DNA from: DATEDA01 sp963827595
GTDB lineage: Bacteria; Pseudomonadota; Gammaproteobacteria; Burkholderiales; SG8-39
Length of the DNA stretch: 64,000 bases
Assembly (NCBI GenBank): GCA_963827595.1
Contig: CAWHBT010000007.1
Span: forward strand, 62,001 to 126,000
Direction of reading: 5' to 3'
Shown: one piece after another, positions 52,623 through 61,249 of the stretch
Position numbering within the stretch: the stretch's first letter is position 1
Layout: every line of letters starts with the position of its first letter
The notes under the pieces: model-generated
What the model saw: the letters and a program-made list of their open reading frames with translations, nothing else
Told to the model about the DNA's origin: nothing
Databases searched by the model: none
Position numbers and translations under genes: made by a program

Positions 52623-53132
52623 CTATAGCCCCGCCTGCAGAAAATCCTCGTTGTAGACGAGCTCGTTCATGCCGAGCTCTCGCCAGAACCGTCCGTCCCG
52701 GTCGACAAAGCGCGCCCGCTCCCAGGCCCGATCCGCGGCCGCGGCGTGGGTCTCGAACTGCTGCAGATGGCGCAGCCCGAGCATCCGGTTCACGAGCAGC
52801 GCCGCGCTCATGTTGTAGCGGTCGGCCACCAGCAGCAGCCGCGAATCCGGCGTCTGCGGCGTCGGCTCCCGGCCCTGGAAGGCCGCCAAATCGATCACGC
52901 TGAAGAGGTTGCCGCGGATGTTCGCGAGCCCCCGGAACCACGGCTGCGTCAGCGGCACGTGCGCGACCGGCGGGACCGGGATGACCTCGCCCGCCTCCTC
53001 CAGCCGGACGAGCCACAGCTCGTCGCCCACCTGCACGCCGAGCCGCGCCGACGGCGCGTCGGCCGTCGCCGCCTCGGTCAACCGGCGGACGAGGTCCTGC
53101 TGGAACTCGCGCAGGCTGATCCGGCGTGCCAT
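52623..53132 (-). CDS. pilI: PilI, CheW-like adaptor
   Basis: The 169-residue protein is a CheW-like coupling protein joining PilJ to ChpA. RISLREFQQDLVRRLTEA begins the protein, followed by LGVQVGDELWLVRLEEAGEVIPVPPV and WFRGLANIRGNLFSVIDLAAFQG, the CheW core with R-G-x-x-x-x-V-I-D-L. It lies between pilH and pilJ. No second CheW (ChpC) is seen. Confidence 0.93.
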   Translation of the reverse strand: MARRISLREFQQDLVRRLTEAATADAPSARLGVQVGDELWLVRLEEAGEVIPVPPVAHVPLTQPWFRGLANIRGNLFSVIDLAAFQGREPTPQTPDSRLLLVADRYNMSAALLVNRMLGLRHLQQFETHAAAADRAWERARFVDRDGRFWRELGMNELVYNEDFLQAGL

Positions 53133-53147
53133 CGGCCGCGCGCGTCC

Positions 53148-53522
53148 TCAGTTCGCCGCGCTGAGCTGCGCGATCTTCGCCAGCAGCTGGCTGGCGTCGA
53201 TCGGCTTGATCAGGTAGTCGTTCGCGCCCTGGCGCATGCCCCAGATCTTGTCGGTGTCGGCGCCCTTGCTCGTGCACATGATCACCGGGATGTGCTTGGT
53301 GGCGTCGTCGCGGGTGATCTGGCGGGTCGCCTGGTAGCCGTTCAGGCCGGGCATGACGACGTCCATCAGGATCAGATCGGGCAGCTCGCTCTTCGCCTTC
53401 ACGATCGCGTCCTCGCCGTTCTCGGCGGTCACGACCTGGTAGCCCTTCTTGGCGAGCGTCTCGAGCATGAACTGGCGGTCGGTCGGCGAATCGTCGACGA
53501 CCAGGATCTTGCGCACCGGCAT
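53148..53522 (-). CDS. pilH: PilH, response regulator
   Basis: The 124-residue protein is a stand-alone CheY-like receiver. The acidic pair is in ILVVDDSPTDR, the phospho-Asp in LILMDVVMPGLNGY, Thr in IMCTSKGADTDK and Lys in YLIKPID. PilH in Pseudomonas acts on retraction by PilT/PilU, and the fused pilT-pilU genes are encoded 16 kb away. It follows pilG with a 15-bp gap. Confidence 0.93.
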   Translation of the reverse strand: MPVRKILVVDDSPTDRQFMLETLAKKGYQVVTAENGEDAIVKAKSELPDLILMDVVMPGLNGYQATRQITRDDATKHIPVIMCTSKGADTDKIWGMRQGANDYLIKPIDASQLLAKIAQLSAAN

Positions 53523-53537
53523 CTTGGGGTCCCCCGT

Positions 53538-53933
53538 CTACACGCGGTGCGGCGCGTGGGCGCCGACCGTCTTCAGCAGGCTGTCTTTGGTGAACGGCTT
53601 GGTCAGGTACTCGTCCGAGCCGACCATGCGGCCGCGGGCCCGGTCGAACAGGCCGTCCTTCGACGAGAGCATGATCACGGGCGTGCCCGCGAACCGCGCG
53701 TTCTTCTTGATGAGCGCGCAGGTCTGGTAGCCGTCGAGACGTGGCATCATGATGTCGCAGAAGATGAGGTCGGGCTGGTGGTCGGTGATCTTGGACAGCG
53801 CATCGAAGCCGTCCTCGGCGAGGATCACCTGGCACCCGGCCTGGGCCAGGAAGATCTCGGCGCTCCGGCGGATCGTGTTGGAGTCGTCGATCACCATCAC
53901 CTTGATGCCGGCGAGGTTCGCGGGCTCGCTCAA
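53538..53933 (-). CDS. pilG: PilG, response regulator
   Basis: The 131-residue receiver is the first gene of the Pil-Chp operon. Motifs are KVMVIDDSNTIRRSAE (acidic residues), LIFCDIMMPRLDGYQ (phospho-Asp), VIMLSSKDG and YLTKPFTKD (Lys). PilG promotes pilus extension through PilB. The 310-bp region upstream, with hairpins and a possible promoter, is the only large gap of the operon. Confidence 0.93.
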   Translation of the reverse strand: MSEPANLAGIKVMVIDDSNTIRRSAEIFLAQAGCQVILAEDGFDALSKITDHQPDLIFCDIMMPRLDGYQTCALIKKNARFAGTPVIMLSSKDGLFDRARGRMVGSDEYLTKPFTKDSLLKTVGAHAPHRV

Positions 53934-54243
53934 ACTCGGGTCCCCTTGTCGTTCGGCGTGCGGCCCGCCGCGGCGAAAGCGTCTCGCCGGCGCGAGGCCA
54001 GACGGGGATTCTAAGCGAGTCGCGCAGACCGAGGCTATGAGGAATTCATGGGTTCGGCCAACTATTTAACGCGGTTTCTGAAGTGTGAAAAGGGGTCTGC
54101 GACGCGCGAAAAACGGCCCTGGAACGCGGCTCTCGCCGGGGGAATCGCAAGGGGGCTCGCCCCCCTTGTTCCCGCGCGGGGGACAACGTACAAGGGCCGC
54201 TATTCGTACGAAAGCCTTCGTCGAGCTATGACCCGGGCTCGGG
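53934..54243. other. 310-bp non-coding region between pilG and rubredoxin
   Basis: No gene is seen. Two adjacent hairpins occur: CAAGGGGG (54148-54155) with CCCCCTTG (54161-54168), and TTGTTCCC with GGGGGACAA around 54166-54187. Near the rubredoxin stop GACCCG/CGGGTC (54230-54245) pairs. None has a U-run. The pilG promoter probably lies here. Confidence 0.6.
54064..54091 (-). promoter_or_regulatory. Candidate promoter of the pilG operon
   Basis: On the minus strand TTTTCA (54091-54086) and TTAAAT (54069-54064) are separated by 16 bases, fairly close to the -35/-10 consensus. The leader to pilG would be about 120 bases. This is the most AT-rich patch of the gap; no sigma-54 motif was found. 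Confidence 0.3.
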
Positions 54244-54429
54244 TCAGATCTCGACCATCTCGAAGTCTTCCTTGCGGGCCCCGCACTCCGGGCAGGTCCA
54301 GTTGATCGGGATGTCTTCCCACCGCGTGCCCGGCGCGATGCCCTCGTCCGGCAGCCCGGCCTCCTCGTCGTAGATGAACCCGCAGATCAGGCACATCCAG
54401 GTTCGCGCGGTCTGGGCGGTTTCCGGCAT
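54244..54429 (-). CDS. Rubredoxin
   Basis: The 61-residue protein has the two CxxC iron knuckles, WMCLICGFIYDEEAG (Cys13, Cys16) and NWTCPECGARKEDFEMVE (Cys46, Cys49), with standard spacing. It carries electrons, with an unknown partner. In beta-proteobacteria it is commonly found just in front of pilG and next to thiD, as here. The ATG at 54429 gives normal rubredoxin length; a TTG at 54450 would add seven residues. The thiD promoter lies opposite in the same gap. Confidence 0.93.
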   Translation of the reverse strand: MPETAQTARTWMCLICGFIYDEEAGLPDEGIAPGTRWEDIPINWTCPECGARKEDFEMVEI

Positions 54430-54460
54430 CGAAAGAGGGACTTGAGGCAAGGGGATGGGC

Positions 54461-54466
54461 TAAAAT
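54461..54466 (+). promoter_or_regulatory. Candidate -10 box (TAAAAT) of the thiD operon
   Basis: TAAAAT precedes the GTG at 54541 by about 75 bases. A CCGTGC/GCACGG stem lies within the leader at 54480-54509. No TPP riboswitch core (CUGAGA or similar) was found in the leader. Confidence 0.4.
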
Positions 54467-54540
54467 GCGCGGCATCTTACCGTGCGGCGGCCGCCGGTTG
54501 CCAGCACGGCGTCGCTCGGGCCACTCGTCGCTGCCTCCCG

Positions 54541-55377
54541 GTGCCGCTCTCCCGCCCTCTCCCGCCCCCCGTTCTCACCTTCGCCGGCTCCGACCCGACG
54601 GGCGGCGCGGGGCTCCAGGCGGATCTGCTCACGCTCGCGGCGTTGGGATGTCATCCCCTGTCCGTGGTCACCGCAATCACCGTCCAGGACACCGCCGGCG
54701 TGACGGGGGTCCAGGCGGTCGAGGCGGGCTGGGTCGCCCGGCAGGCCCGGGTGCTGCTGGCGGACGTGCGCGCGCGCGCTTTCAAGATCGGGATGGTCGG
54801 CAGTCCCGAGAACGCCGCGGCCATCGCCGAAGTCGCGGCCGAGCACCCTGCCCTGCCGCTGGTTCTCGACCCGGTGCTCGCGTCGGGCCGCGGCGACACG
54901 CTCGCGGGCGCGGATGTCGTCACGGCGCTCCTCGAGCGGCTCGTGCCGCTTGCGATCGTGCTCACGCCGAACAGCATGGAGGCGCGGCGCCTCGCGGCCC
55001 GCGCGGGCGAGGCGCTCGATCTCGGCCTCGACGCCTGCGCCGCGCGCCTCGTGGCGCGGGGCGCGCGGTTCGTGCTCGTGACCGGTACGCACGAGCCCAC
55101 GCGCGAGGTCGTCAACGTCCTGTACGGCGCGGGCGGGGTCATCCGCACCGACCGCTGGCCGCGGCTGCCCGGCAGCTATCACGGGTCCGGCTGCACCCTC
55201 GCCGCGGCGATTGCCGCGGCGCTCGCCAAGGGAGCCACCGTCCCGGACGCGGTCCGGGAAGCGCAGGCGTACACCTGGCACACGCTCGAACAGGCGTATC
55301 GGGCGGGTGGCGGGCAGTCGATTCCTGATCGGCTCTTCGCGGTGCGCGATGGCGCGCGCGCGGCGGCGGGCGATTGA
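54541..55377 (+). CDS. thiD: Hydroxymethylpyrimidine/phosphomethylpyrimidine kinase
   Basis: The 278-residue ribokinase-family enzyme phosphorylates HMP and HMP-P in thiamine synthesis. Motifs: VLTFAGSDPTGGAGLQADLLTLA at the start, then FKIGMVGSPEN, LVLDPVLASGRGD and the ATP site PGSYHGSGCTLAAAIAAAL, whose GSGCT holds the anion hole. The start is taken as the GTG at 54541; earlier in-frame GTG/TTG codons exist without family similarity. Its TGA overlaps the thiE ATG (TGATG), so they are coupled. Confidence 0.92.
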   Translation: MPLSRPLPPPVLTFAGSDPTGGAGLQADLLTLAALGCHPLSVVTAITVQDTAGVTGVQAVEAGWVARQARVLLADVRARAFKIGMVGSPENAAAIAEVAAEHPALPLVLDPVLASGRGDTLAGADVVTALLERLVPLAIVLTPNSMEARRLAARAGEALDLGLDACAARLVARGARFVLVTGTHEPTREVVNVLYGAGGVIRTDRWPRLPGSYHGSGCTLAAAIAAALAKGATVPDAVREAQAYTWHTLEQAYRAGGGQSIPDRLFAVRDGARAAAGD

Positions 55378-56012
55378 TGGCGCGATTCCCCCGCGGCCTG
55401 TACGCGCTGACGCCGGACGAGCCGGACACCGCGGCGCTCGTTGCGGCGGTGCGGTCGGCGGTGGCCGGCGGGGCGGCGGCGGTCCAGTACCGGAACAAGC
55501 ACGCCGACGCCGCGCTGCGCCGGGCGCAGGCGACGGCGCTCGCCGCGCTCTGCCGTGAGGCTCGCGTGCCGCTCATCGTCAACGACGACCTCGAGCTCGC
55601 GCTCGAGGTCGATGCCGCCGGGGTGCACCTTGGCCGCGATGACGGCGATCTCGCCCCGGCGCGCCGGCGCCTCCCGCCCGGGAAGCTCCTCGGCGCCTCG
55701 TGCTACGACCGGCTCGACCGCGCGGTGCAGGCGGTCGCCGCCGGGGCGGACTACGTGGCGTTCGGGAGCGTCTTTGCGTCGCCGACGAAGCCGGCCGCGA
55801 TGCGCGCGCCGCTCACGCTCTTCGGCGAGGCGAAGCCGCGGCTCGGGGTCCCGCTGGTGGCCATCGGCGGCATCACGCTCGGGAACGCGCGCGAGGTCGT
55901 CGAGGCCGGGGCGGACGCGCTGGCGGTGATCACCGCCCTCTTCGAGGCCGACGACATCGCCGCGCGGGCGCGGAGCTTCAAGGCACTCTTTGCGAGGACC
56001 GAGACCGCATGA
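55377..56012 (+). CDS. thiE: Thiamine-phosphate synthase
   Basis: The 211-residue TIM barrel joins HMP-PP and thiazole phosphate. Family pieces are LYALTPDE at the N-terminus, AVQYRNKHADAALR, PLIVNDDLELA, GVHLGRDD, and FGSVFASPTKPAAMRAP, with the last being the pyrophosphate-binding loop; AIGGITLGNAREV follows. The usual QLR[DE]K is VQYRNK here, a mild variation. Coupled to thiD by overlapping TGATG. Confidence 0.9.
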   Translation: MARFPRGLYALTPDEPDTAALVAAVRSAVAGGAAAVQYRNKHADAALRRAQATALAALCREARVPLIVNDDLELALEVDAAGVHLGRDDGDLAPARRRLPPGKLLGASCYDRLDRAVQAVAAGADYVAFGSVFASPTKPAAMRAPLTLFGEAKPRLGVPLVAIGGITLGNAREVVEAGADALAVITALFEADDIAARARSFKALFARTETA

Positions 56013-56070
56013 GCGCGCCGGGCCGTCCCAAGCGCGAATCCCGAGCGCGCGAAGCCGCGAGCGGAGTCCA

Positions 56071-57345
56071 ATGACTCGCAACGACGAGCTGTTCGACCGG
56101 GCCCAGCGGCTTATCCCTGGCGGCGTGAACTCGCCGGTGCGAGCGTTTCGCGCGGTCGGCGGGACGCCGCGGTTCATCGCCCGCGGCGAGGGCGCCTACA
56201 TCTGGGACGCCGATGGGAGGCGCTACATCGACTACGTCGGCTCGTGGGGTCCGCTCGTCCTCGGCCACGCGCACCCGGAGGTCGTCGAGGCGGTGCGCGA
56301 AGCGGCGTTGCTCGGTCTGTCGTTCGGCGCCCCGACCGAGCGCGAGGTCGAGCTGGCGGAGTTGCTCTGCCGGGCGCTGCCGAGCCTCGAGCTCGTGCGC
56401 CTCGTCTCCTCCGGGACGGAGGCGACGATGACCGCGCTGCGGCTCGCCCGCGGGTTCACCGGCCGCCCGCGGATCGTCAAGTTCGAGGGGTGCTACCACG
56501 GTCACGCCGATGCGCTCCTCGTGAAAGCGGGATCGGGCGCGCTCACCCTCGGCCACCCGAGCTCGGCCGGGGTGACGCCGGAGACCGTGGGCCACACGAC
56601 GGTGCTGGCGTTCAACGACGTCGGCGAGCTCGAGGGCGCCTTCCGCGGGCACGGCGACGAGATCGCGGCGGTGATCGTCGAGCCGGTCGCGGGCAACATG
56701 AACCTCGTCCCCGGGACGCGCGAGTTCCTGCACGCGATGCGGCGATTGTGCACGCAGCACGGCGCGGTGCTCGTCTTCGACGAGGTGATGACCGGGTTCC
56801 GCGTCGGCCCGCGCGGCGCGCAGGGACTCTACGGCATCACGCCCGACCTCACGACGCTCGGCAAGGTCATCGGCGGGGGGATGCCGGTCGGCGCCTTCGG
56901 CGGACGGCGCGACATCATGGCGAAGATCGCGCCGCTCGGGCCGGTGTACCAGGCGGGAACGCTGTCGGGGAACCCGGTCGCGGTCGCGGCCGGGCTCGCC
57001 ACCCTGAAGCTTGTGCTCGAGCCCGGGTTCTTCGAGCGGCTCACCGCCCGCACGGCGAGCCTCGTGGAAGGGCTGAACGGGCTCGCGCAGCGCCGCGGCG
57101 TCGCGTTCTCGGCGGCGCACGTCGGCGGCATGTTCGGGGTGTTCTTCCGGGCGACGCCGCCGGGGTCGTACGCCGAAGTCATGCAATCCGACAAGGATGC
57201 GTTCAATCGCTTCTTCCACGCGATGCTCGAGGGGGGCGTGTACCTCGCTCCCTCGGCCTACGAGGCGGGCTTCGTGTCCGCCGCGCACGGCGAAGCCGAG
57301 ATCGCGGACACCCTGCGGGCCGCCGAGCGCGCGCTCGCCCGGTAA
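56071..57345 (+). CDS. hemL: Glutamate-1-semialdehyde 2,1-aminomutase
   Basis: The 424-residue PLP enzyme converts glutamate-1-semialdehyde to 5-aminolevulinate in haem synthesis. It opens DELFDRAQRLIPGGVNSPVRAF, has LVSSGTEATMTALRLARG, GCYHGHADALLVKAGSGAL and the PLP lysine K265 in TTLGKVIGGGMPVGAFGG. The ATG at 56071 follows a GGAG site and starts the protein at the family N-terminus; the region between thiE and it (58 bp) is non-coding. Its presence means ALA is made by the C5 route. Same strand as thiDE. Confidence 0.95.
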   Translation: MTRNDELFDRAQRLIPGGVNSPVRAFRAVGGTPRFIARGEGAYIWDADGRRYIDYVGSWGPLVLGHAHPEVVEAVREAALLGLSFGAPTEREVELAELLCRALPSLELVRLVSSGTEATMTALRLARGFTGRPRIVKFEGCYHGHADALLVKAGSGALTLGHPSSAGVTPETVGHTTVLAFNDVGELEGAFRGHGDEIAAVIVEPVAGNMNLVPGTREFLHAMRRLCTQHGAVLVFDEVMTGFRVGPRGAQGLYGITPDLTTLGKVIGGGMPVGAFGGRRDIMAKIAPLGPVYQAGTLSGNPVAVAAGLATLKLVLEPGFFERLTARTASLVEGLNGLAQRRGVAFSAAHVGGMFGVFFRATPPGSYAEVMQSDKDAFNRFFHAMLEGGVYLAPSAYEAGFVSAAHGEAEIADTLRAAERALAR

Positions 57346-57359
57346 GCGCGAACGGTGCG

Positions 57360-57941
57360 ATGAGCATCCCGGTCAAGCAGCTCTCCGCGGTCAACCGCGC
57401 GGCCCTCCTCGATCACTTTCTCGCGCTCGCGCCGGAGGACCACCGGCTGCGCTTCGGCCGCTCGATGACCACGGACGCGATCCGCGAGTACGTCACGGCG
57501 ATCGACTTCGACCGCGACACCGCGTTCGGGGTGTTCGACGACGACCTGCGCCTCGCGGGCGTCGCGCACGTGGGCCGGACCGAGGACGGCGCGGAGCTCG
57601 GCGTCTCGGTCCTCCCGGACAGCCGCGGGAAGGGGGTCGGCAGCGCGCTGTTCGAGCGCGCGCACGGCTACGCGCGGAACCAGGGGCTGCGCCAGCTCTT
57701 CATGCACTGCCTCACCGAGAACAACGCGATGATGCACATCGCCAGGAAGGCGGGAATGAACATCGTCACCGCGGCCGGCGAGTCCGACGCCCACCTGGAG
57801 CTGCCGCCGGCCGATGCGGGGACGATCGCCCGGGAGCTGCTGCAGGAGCGCGTCGCGCTCTACGACATCGCGCTTAAGACGCAGCTCCGGGCGGCGAAGC
57901 GCCTCGCCGCGAGCCTGCGCGGCGAGCCCCGGGACGACTAG
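57360..57941 (+). CDS. GNAT family N-acetyltransferase
   Basis: The 193-residue protein is a GNAT fold acetyl-CoA-dependent transferase. The core segment ELGVSVLPDSRGKGVGSALFERAHGYARNQG contains the R-G-x-G-x-G/A acetyl-CoA loop, followed by MHCLTENNAMMHIARKAGM. Acceptor is unknown. The N-terminal segment VKQLSAVNRAALLDHFLALAPEDHRLRFG is often found in this group in beta-proteobacteria. The ATG at 57360 is 14 bases after the hemL stop. Its stop overlaps the convergent mscL stop in CTAG. Confidence 0.88.
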   Translation: MSIPVKQLSAVNRAALLDHFLALAPEDHRLRFGRSMTTDAIREYVTAIDFDRDTAFGVFDDDLRLAGVAHVGRTEDGAELGVSVLPDSRGKGVGSALFERAHGYARNQGLRQLFMHCLTENNAMMHIARKAGMNIVTAAGESDAHLELPPADAGTIARELLQERVALYDIALKTQLRAAKRLAASLRGEPRDD

Positions 57942-58357
57942 CGCTTCACCGCGTCCCGGATCTCGCGCAGCAGCTTCACTTCCTCGGGCGGCTCGGGCGG
58001 CGCGCTCGGGGTCTCGCGCTTCAGCTTGTTGATCCACTTCACCATGAGGAAGATGATCCAGGCGAGGATCACGAAGTACAGGACGATGGTGATGAAGTTG
58101 CCGTAGGCGAACACCGGCACGCCGGCCTTCTTCACCGCCTCCAGCGTGGCCGGGGTGCCGGCCGGGATGTCTTTCAGGGGGATGTAGTAGCTCGAGAAGT
58201 CGAGCCCGCCGGTGACCCGGCCGATGATCGGCATGATCAGATCGTTCACCACCGAATCCACGATCTTGCCGAACGCAGCGCCGATGATGACGCCGACGGC
58301 GAGATCCATCACGTTCCCCTTGACCGCGAACTCCTTGAACTCCTGCAGCATGGACAT
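57938..58357 (-). CDS. mscL: Large-conductance mechanosensitive channel
   Basis: The 139-residue protein has MscL's order: cytosolic lead LQEFKEFAVKGNVMDLAVGVIIGAAFGKIV (TM1), loop with DFSSYYIPLKD, and TM2 NFITIVLYFVILAWIIFLMVKWI, then a charged C-terminal helix. MscL opens on osmotic downshock. GGGGGA seven bases before ATG is the ribosome site. The stop shares bases with the convergent GNAT stop. It lies 74 bp from mgtE in the same orientation. Confidence 0.95.
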   Translation of the reverse strand: MSMLQEFKEFAVKGNVMDLAVGVIIGAAFGKIVDSVVNDLIMPIIGRVTGGLDFSSYYIPLKDIPAGTPATLEAVKKAGVPVFAYGNFITIVLYFVILAWIIFLMVKWINKLKRETPSAPPEPPEEVKLLREIRDAVKR

Positions 58358-58431
58358 CTCGAATTCCCCCTCGAGTGGGTGGGGTGGATGGGCGGAGGAG
58401 TGTGAACTATTTCACGGCGCGGCGTCCACCC

Positions 58432-59874
58432 TCAGAGCAGGAACAGCGTCGCCAGCCCGAGGAAGATGAAGAACCCGCCGGAGTCGGTGACGGCGGTGAT
58501 CATCACCGACGAGCCGATCGCCGGATCGCGGCCGAGCGTCGCCATCGTCACCGGGATTACCACGCCCATGATCGCCGCGAGCAGCAAGTTGAGGGTCATG
58601 GCGAGCGTCATGACCAGCCCGAGCTTGACGTTGCCGTAGAGCACCGCGGCGACCACGCCCAGGATCGAGCCCCAGACGAGCCCGTTCGCGAGCGCCACTC
58701 CGATCTCCTTCGCGAAGAGCTTGCGCGCCTGGTCGGGCTGGATCGCCCCCAGTGCGAGGGCCCGGACGATCATCGTGATCGTCTGGTTGCCGGAGTTGCC
58801 GCCGATCCCGGCGACGATCGGCATCAGCGCCGCGAGCGCCACGAGCTTCTCGATCGAGCCCTCGAACGCGCCGATGACGCGCGAGGCGATGAACGCGGTC
58901 ACGAGGTTGATCGCGAGCCACATCCAGCGGTTCTTCAGCGACTGCCAGACCGGCGCGAACACGTCCTCGGTCTCGCGCAGGCCGCCCTTCGCGAGCGCCT
59001 CGTTCTCGCTCTTCGCGCGGATGAAGTCGACCACCGCGTCGACGGTCACCCGGCCGAGGAGCTTGCCCGCCTGGTCGATGACCGCCGCCGAGACCAGGTC
59101 GTAGCGCTCGAACGCCTGCGCCGCGTCCTGCGCCTTGTCGTCCGCGTAGAGCGTCACGAAGTCCTTGAGCATCACGTCGCCGACCGGCGTCTCGAGGTCG
59201 GTCACCACGAGCTTGGCGATCGGCAGCACGCCCTTCAGCCGCTCCTCGCGATCGACGACGAACAGCTGGTCGGTGTGGTCGGGCAGCTCGTCGAAGCGGC
59301 GCAGGTACCGCGTCACCGTCTCCAGGGTCACGTCGTCGCGGATCGAGACCACGTCGAAATCCATGAGCGCGCCGACCGCGTCCTCGGGGTAGGACATCGC
59401 CGCGCGCAGCTGCTCGCGCTCGGCGACCGGCAGCGACTGGAAAACGTCCTGCATGACCTCCTCGGGGAGGTCCGGCGCGAGCTCGGCGATCTCGTTGGTG
59501 TCCAGGCTCTCGACCGCCGCGACGAGCTCCTCCGAGTCCATCGTCCGGATGAGCGACTCGCGGACCGGCTCGGTGAGCTCGAGCAGGATCTCGCCGTCGC
59601 GCTCCGCCTTGACGAGGTCCCAGAGCGCGAGCCGCTCGTGGATCGGCAGCGCCTCGAGGATGTAGGCGATGTCGGCGGCATGCATCTGGTCGAGCTTGCC
59701 GCGGAGCTCCGCGAGGTGCTGCTTGTGGACGAGCGTCTCCACGAGCTCGCGCTTCGGCATCACCTGGCGCTCGACCAGGCTCTCGACGAGGCGCTGGCGC
59801 CGCAGCAGCTCCTGCACGTCTTGCAGGTCCTGCTGCAGGTCCTCGAGTTCCTTGCGCTCGATGGTCTCCGGCAT
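58432..59874 (-). CDS. mgtE: Magnesium transporter MgtE
   Basis: The 480-residue protein has an N-terminal helical superfamily domain (LAPDLPEEVMQDVFQSLP), two CBS domains (about 150-275, MSYPEDAVGALMDFDVVSI and VMLKDFVTLYADD), a connecting helix and five membrane helices. The pore segment AVTDSGGFFIFLGLATLF and GIGGNSGNQTITMIVRALALG are the MgtE signature; the Asp in TDSGGF is the ion selective residue. It carries Mg2+ across the inner membrane and is gated by Mg2+ on its cytosolic part. The ATG at 59874 begins PETIERKELEDLQQDL. It diverges from the UMF1 gene over 40 bp. Confidence 0.94.
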   Translation of the reverse strand: MPETIERKELEDLQQDLQDVQELLRRQRLVESLVERQVMPKRELVETLVHKQHLAELRGKLDQMHAADIAYILEALPIHERLALWDLVKAERDGEILLELTEPVRESLIRTMDSEELVAAVESLDTNEIAELAPDLPEEVMQDVFQSLPVAEREQLRAAMSYPEDAVGALMDFDVVSIRDDVTLETVTRYLRRFDELPDHTDQLFVVDREERLKGVLPIAKLVVTDLETPVGDVMLKDFVTLYADDKAQDAAQAFERYDLVSAAVIDQAGKLLGRVTVDAVVDFIRAKSENEALAKGGLRETEDVFAPVWQSLKNRWMWLAINLVTAFIASRVIGAFEGSIEKLVALAALMPIVAGIGGNSGNQTITMIVRALALGAIQPDQARKLFAKEIGVALANGLVWGSILGVVAAVLYGNVKLGLVMTLAMTLNLLLAAIMGVVIPVTMATLGRDPAIGSSVMITAVTDSGGFFIFLGLATLFLL

Positions 59875-59914
59875 GCCGGTAGGATAGCGCCCGTCGGTTG
59901 CATTGCGAAGGAAC

Positions 59915-61234
59915 ATGGACGCTTCCCGACCGCTCGCCGCGGCCCGCGCCGCGCCGGTGCTCGCGCCCGGCGTACGGCCGCGCGAGGTGGTCGCGTGGGC
60001 GATGTACGACTTCGCCAACTCCGGCTACACGACGGTGGTGATCACCGCCGTCTTCAACGCCTACTTCGTGGGCATCGTCGCCGGCCGTGCCCCGTGGGCG
60101 ACATTCGCGTGGACGGCCGCGCTCGCCGTCTCCTACGCCTTGGTCCTCCTCACCGCGCCGCTCGTGGGCGCCTACGCCGACCTGCGCGCCGCCAAGAAAC
60201 GCCTGCTCGCGGTCTCGACGGTCGGTTGCGTCGTGTTCACCGCCGCGCTCGCCCTCACGGGCCCGGGGACCCTCGCCCTCGCGGTGGTGCTGATCATCCT
60301 GTCCAACTTCTGCTTCGGCACCGGCGAGAACCTGGTCGCGGCGTTCCTGCCGGAGCTGGCGGACGGCGAGGCGCTTGGCAAGGTGTCCGGCTGGGGCTGG
60401 AGCCTCGGTTACCTGGGCGGCCTCGTCGCGCTCGGCCTCTGCCTCGCGTACGTCGGCTGGGCCGAGGCCCGCGGCCAGGGCGCGGCGCAGTTCGTGCCGG
60501 TGACCATGCTGATCACCGCGGCGCTGTTCGCCGCCGCGAGCCTGCCGACCTTCCTCGTCCTCCGGGAGCGGGCGCGGCCGCAGCCGTTGCCACCCGGTGC
60601 GAGCCTGGTTGCCGGCGCGTTCGGCCGGCTGGCGACCACGGTCCGCCACGCCCGGCGCTACCGCGACCTCGCCCGGTTCCTCGTCTGCATCGTGTTCTAC
60701 CAGGCCGGGATCCAGACGGTGGTCGTGATCGCCGCGATCTACGCCCAGGCGACGCTGGGGTTCACCACCAAGGAAACGATCGCGATGATCCTGGTCGTGA
60801 ACGTGACCGCGGCCGCGGGTGCGTTCGCGTTCGGCCACGTGCAGGACCGCCTGGGGCACGTGCCGACGCTCGCGGCGACGCTCGTCCTCTGGATCGCGAC
60901 CGCGCTGGTCGCGTGGGCGGCGACCGGCCCGGGCCTGTTCTGGGTTGCCGCCAACATGGCGGGATTCGCCCTCGGTGCCTCGCAGTCGGCCGGGCGCGCG
61001 CTGGTCGGGTATCTCTCGCCGGAGGACCGCCGCGCCGAGTTCTTCGGCCTCTGGGGCCTCGCGGTGAAGCTCGCGGCGATCCTCGGCCCGCTGACCTACG
61101 GGGCGATCAGCTGGGCCACCGCCGGCAACCACCGCGTCGCGATGCTCGCGACGAGCGGCTTCTTCATCGTCGGCCTCGCGCTGCTGGCGGGGATCGACGT
61201 CGCACGCGGGCGCCGCGCCGCCAGCGCGGCGTGA
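59915..61234 (+). CDS. UMF1/Atg22-like major facilitator transporter
   Basis: The 439-residue protein has twelve helices and the UMF1 (Atg22-like) signature VVAWAMYDFANSGYTTVVIT near its start, then GAYADLRAAKKRLL, and FCFGTGENLVAAFLPELAD, GWGWSLGYLGG and SAGRALVGYLSPEDRRAEFFGLWG. Bacterial substrates are unknown; fungal Atg22 exports amino acids from vacuoles. The AAGGA site close to ATG at 59915 supports the start. It diverges from mgtE. Confidence 0.9.
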   Translation: MDASRPLAAARAAPVLAPGVRPREVVAWAMYDFANSGYTTVVITAVFNAYFVGIVAGRAPWATFAWTAALAVSYALVLLTAPLVGAYADLRAAKKRLLAVSTVGCVVFTAALALTGPGTLALAVVLIILSNFCFGTGENLVAAFLPELADGEALGKVSGWGWSLGYLGGLVALGLCLAYVGWAEARGQGAAQFVPVTMLITAALFAAASLPTFLVLRERARPQPLPPGASLVAGAFGRLATTVRHARRYRDLARFLVCIVFYQAGIQTVVVIAAIYAQATLGFTTKETIAMILVVNVTAAAGAFAFGHVQDRLGHVPTLAATLVLWIATALVAWAATGPGLFWVAANMAGFALGASQSAGRALVGYLSPEDRRAEFFGLWGLAVKLAAILGPLTYGAISWATAGNHRVAMLATSGFFIVGLALLAGIDVARGRRAASAA

Positions 61235-61249
61235 GCGGCGCCGTCCGCT

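Noticed and set aside
54148..54187. Intrinsic terminators upstream of pilG
   Set aside because: The hairpins are strong but neither strand has a U-run after them, so they are listed only as part of the gap.
54461..54540. TPP riboswitch upstream of thiD
   Set aside because: The leader lacks the conserved CUGAGA-type core and the length and pairing of a TPP aptamer.
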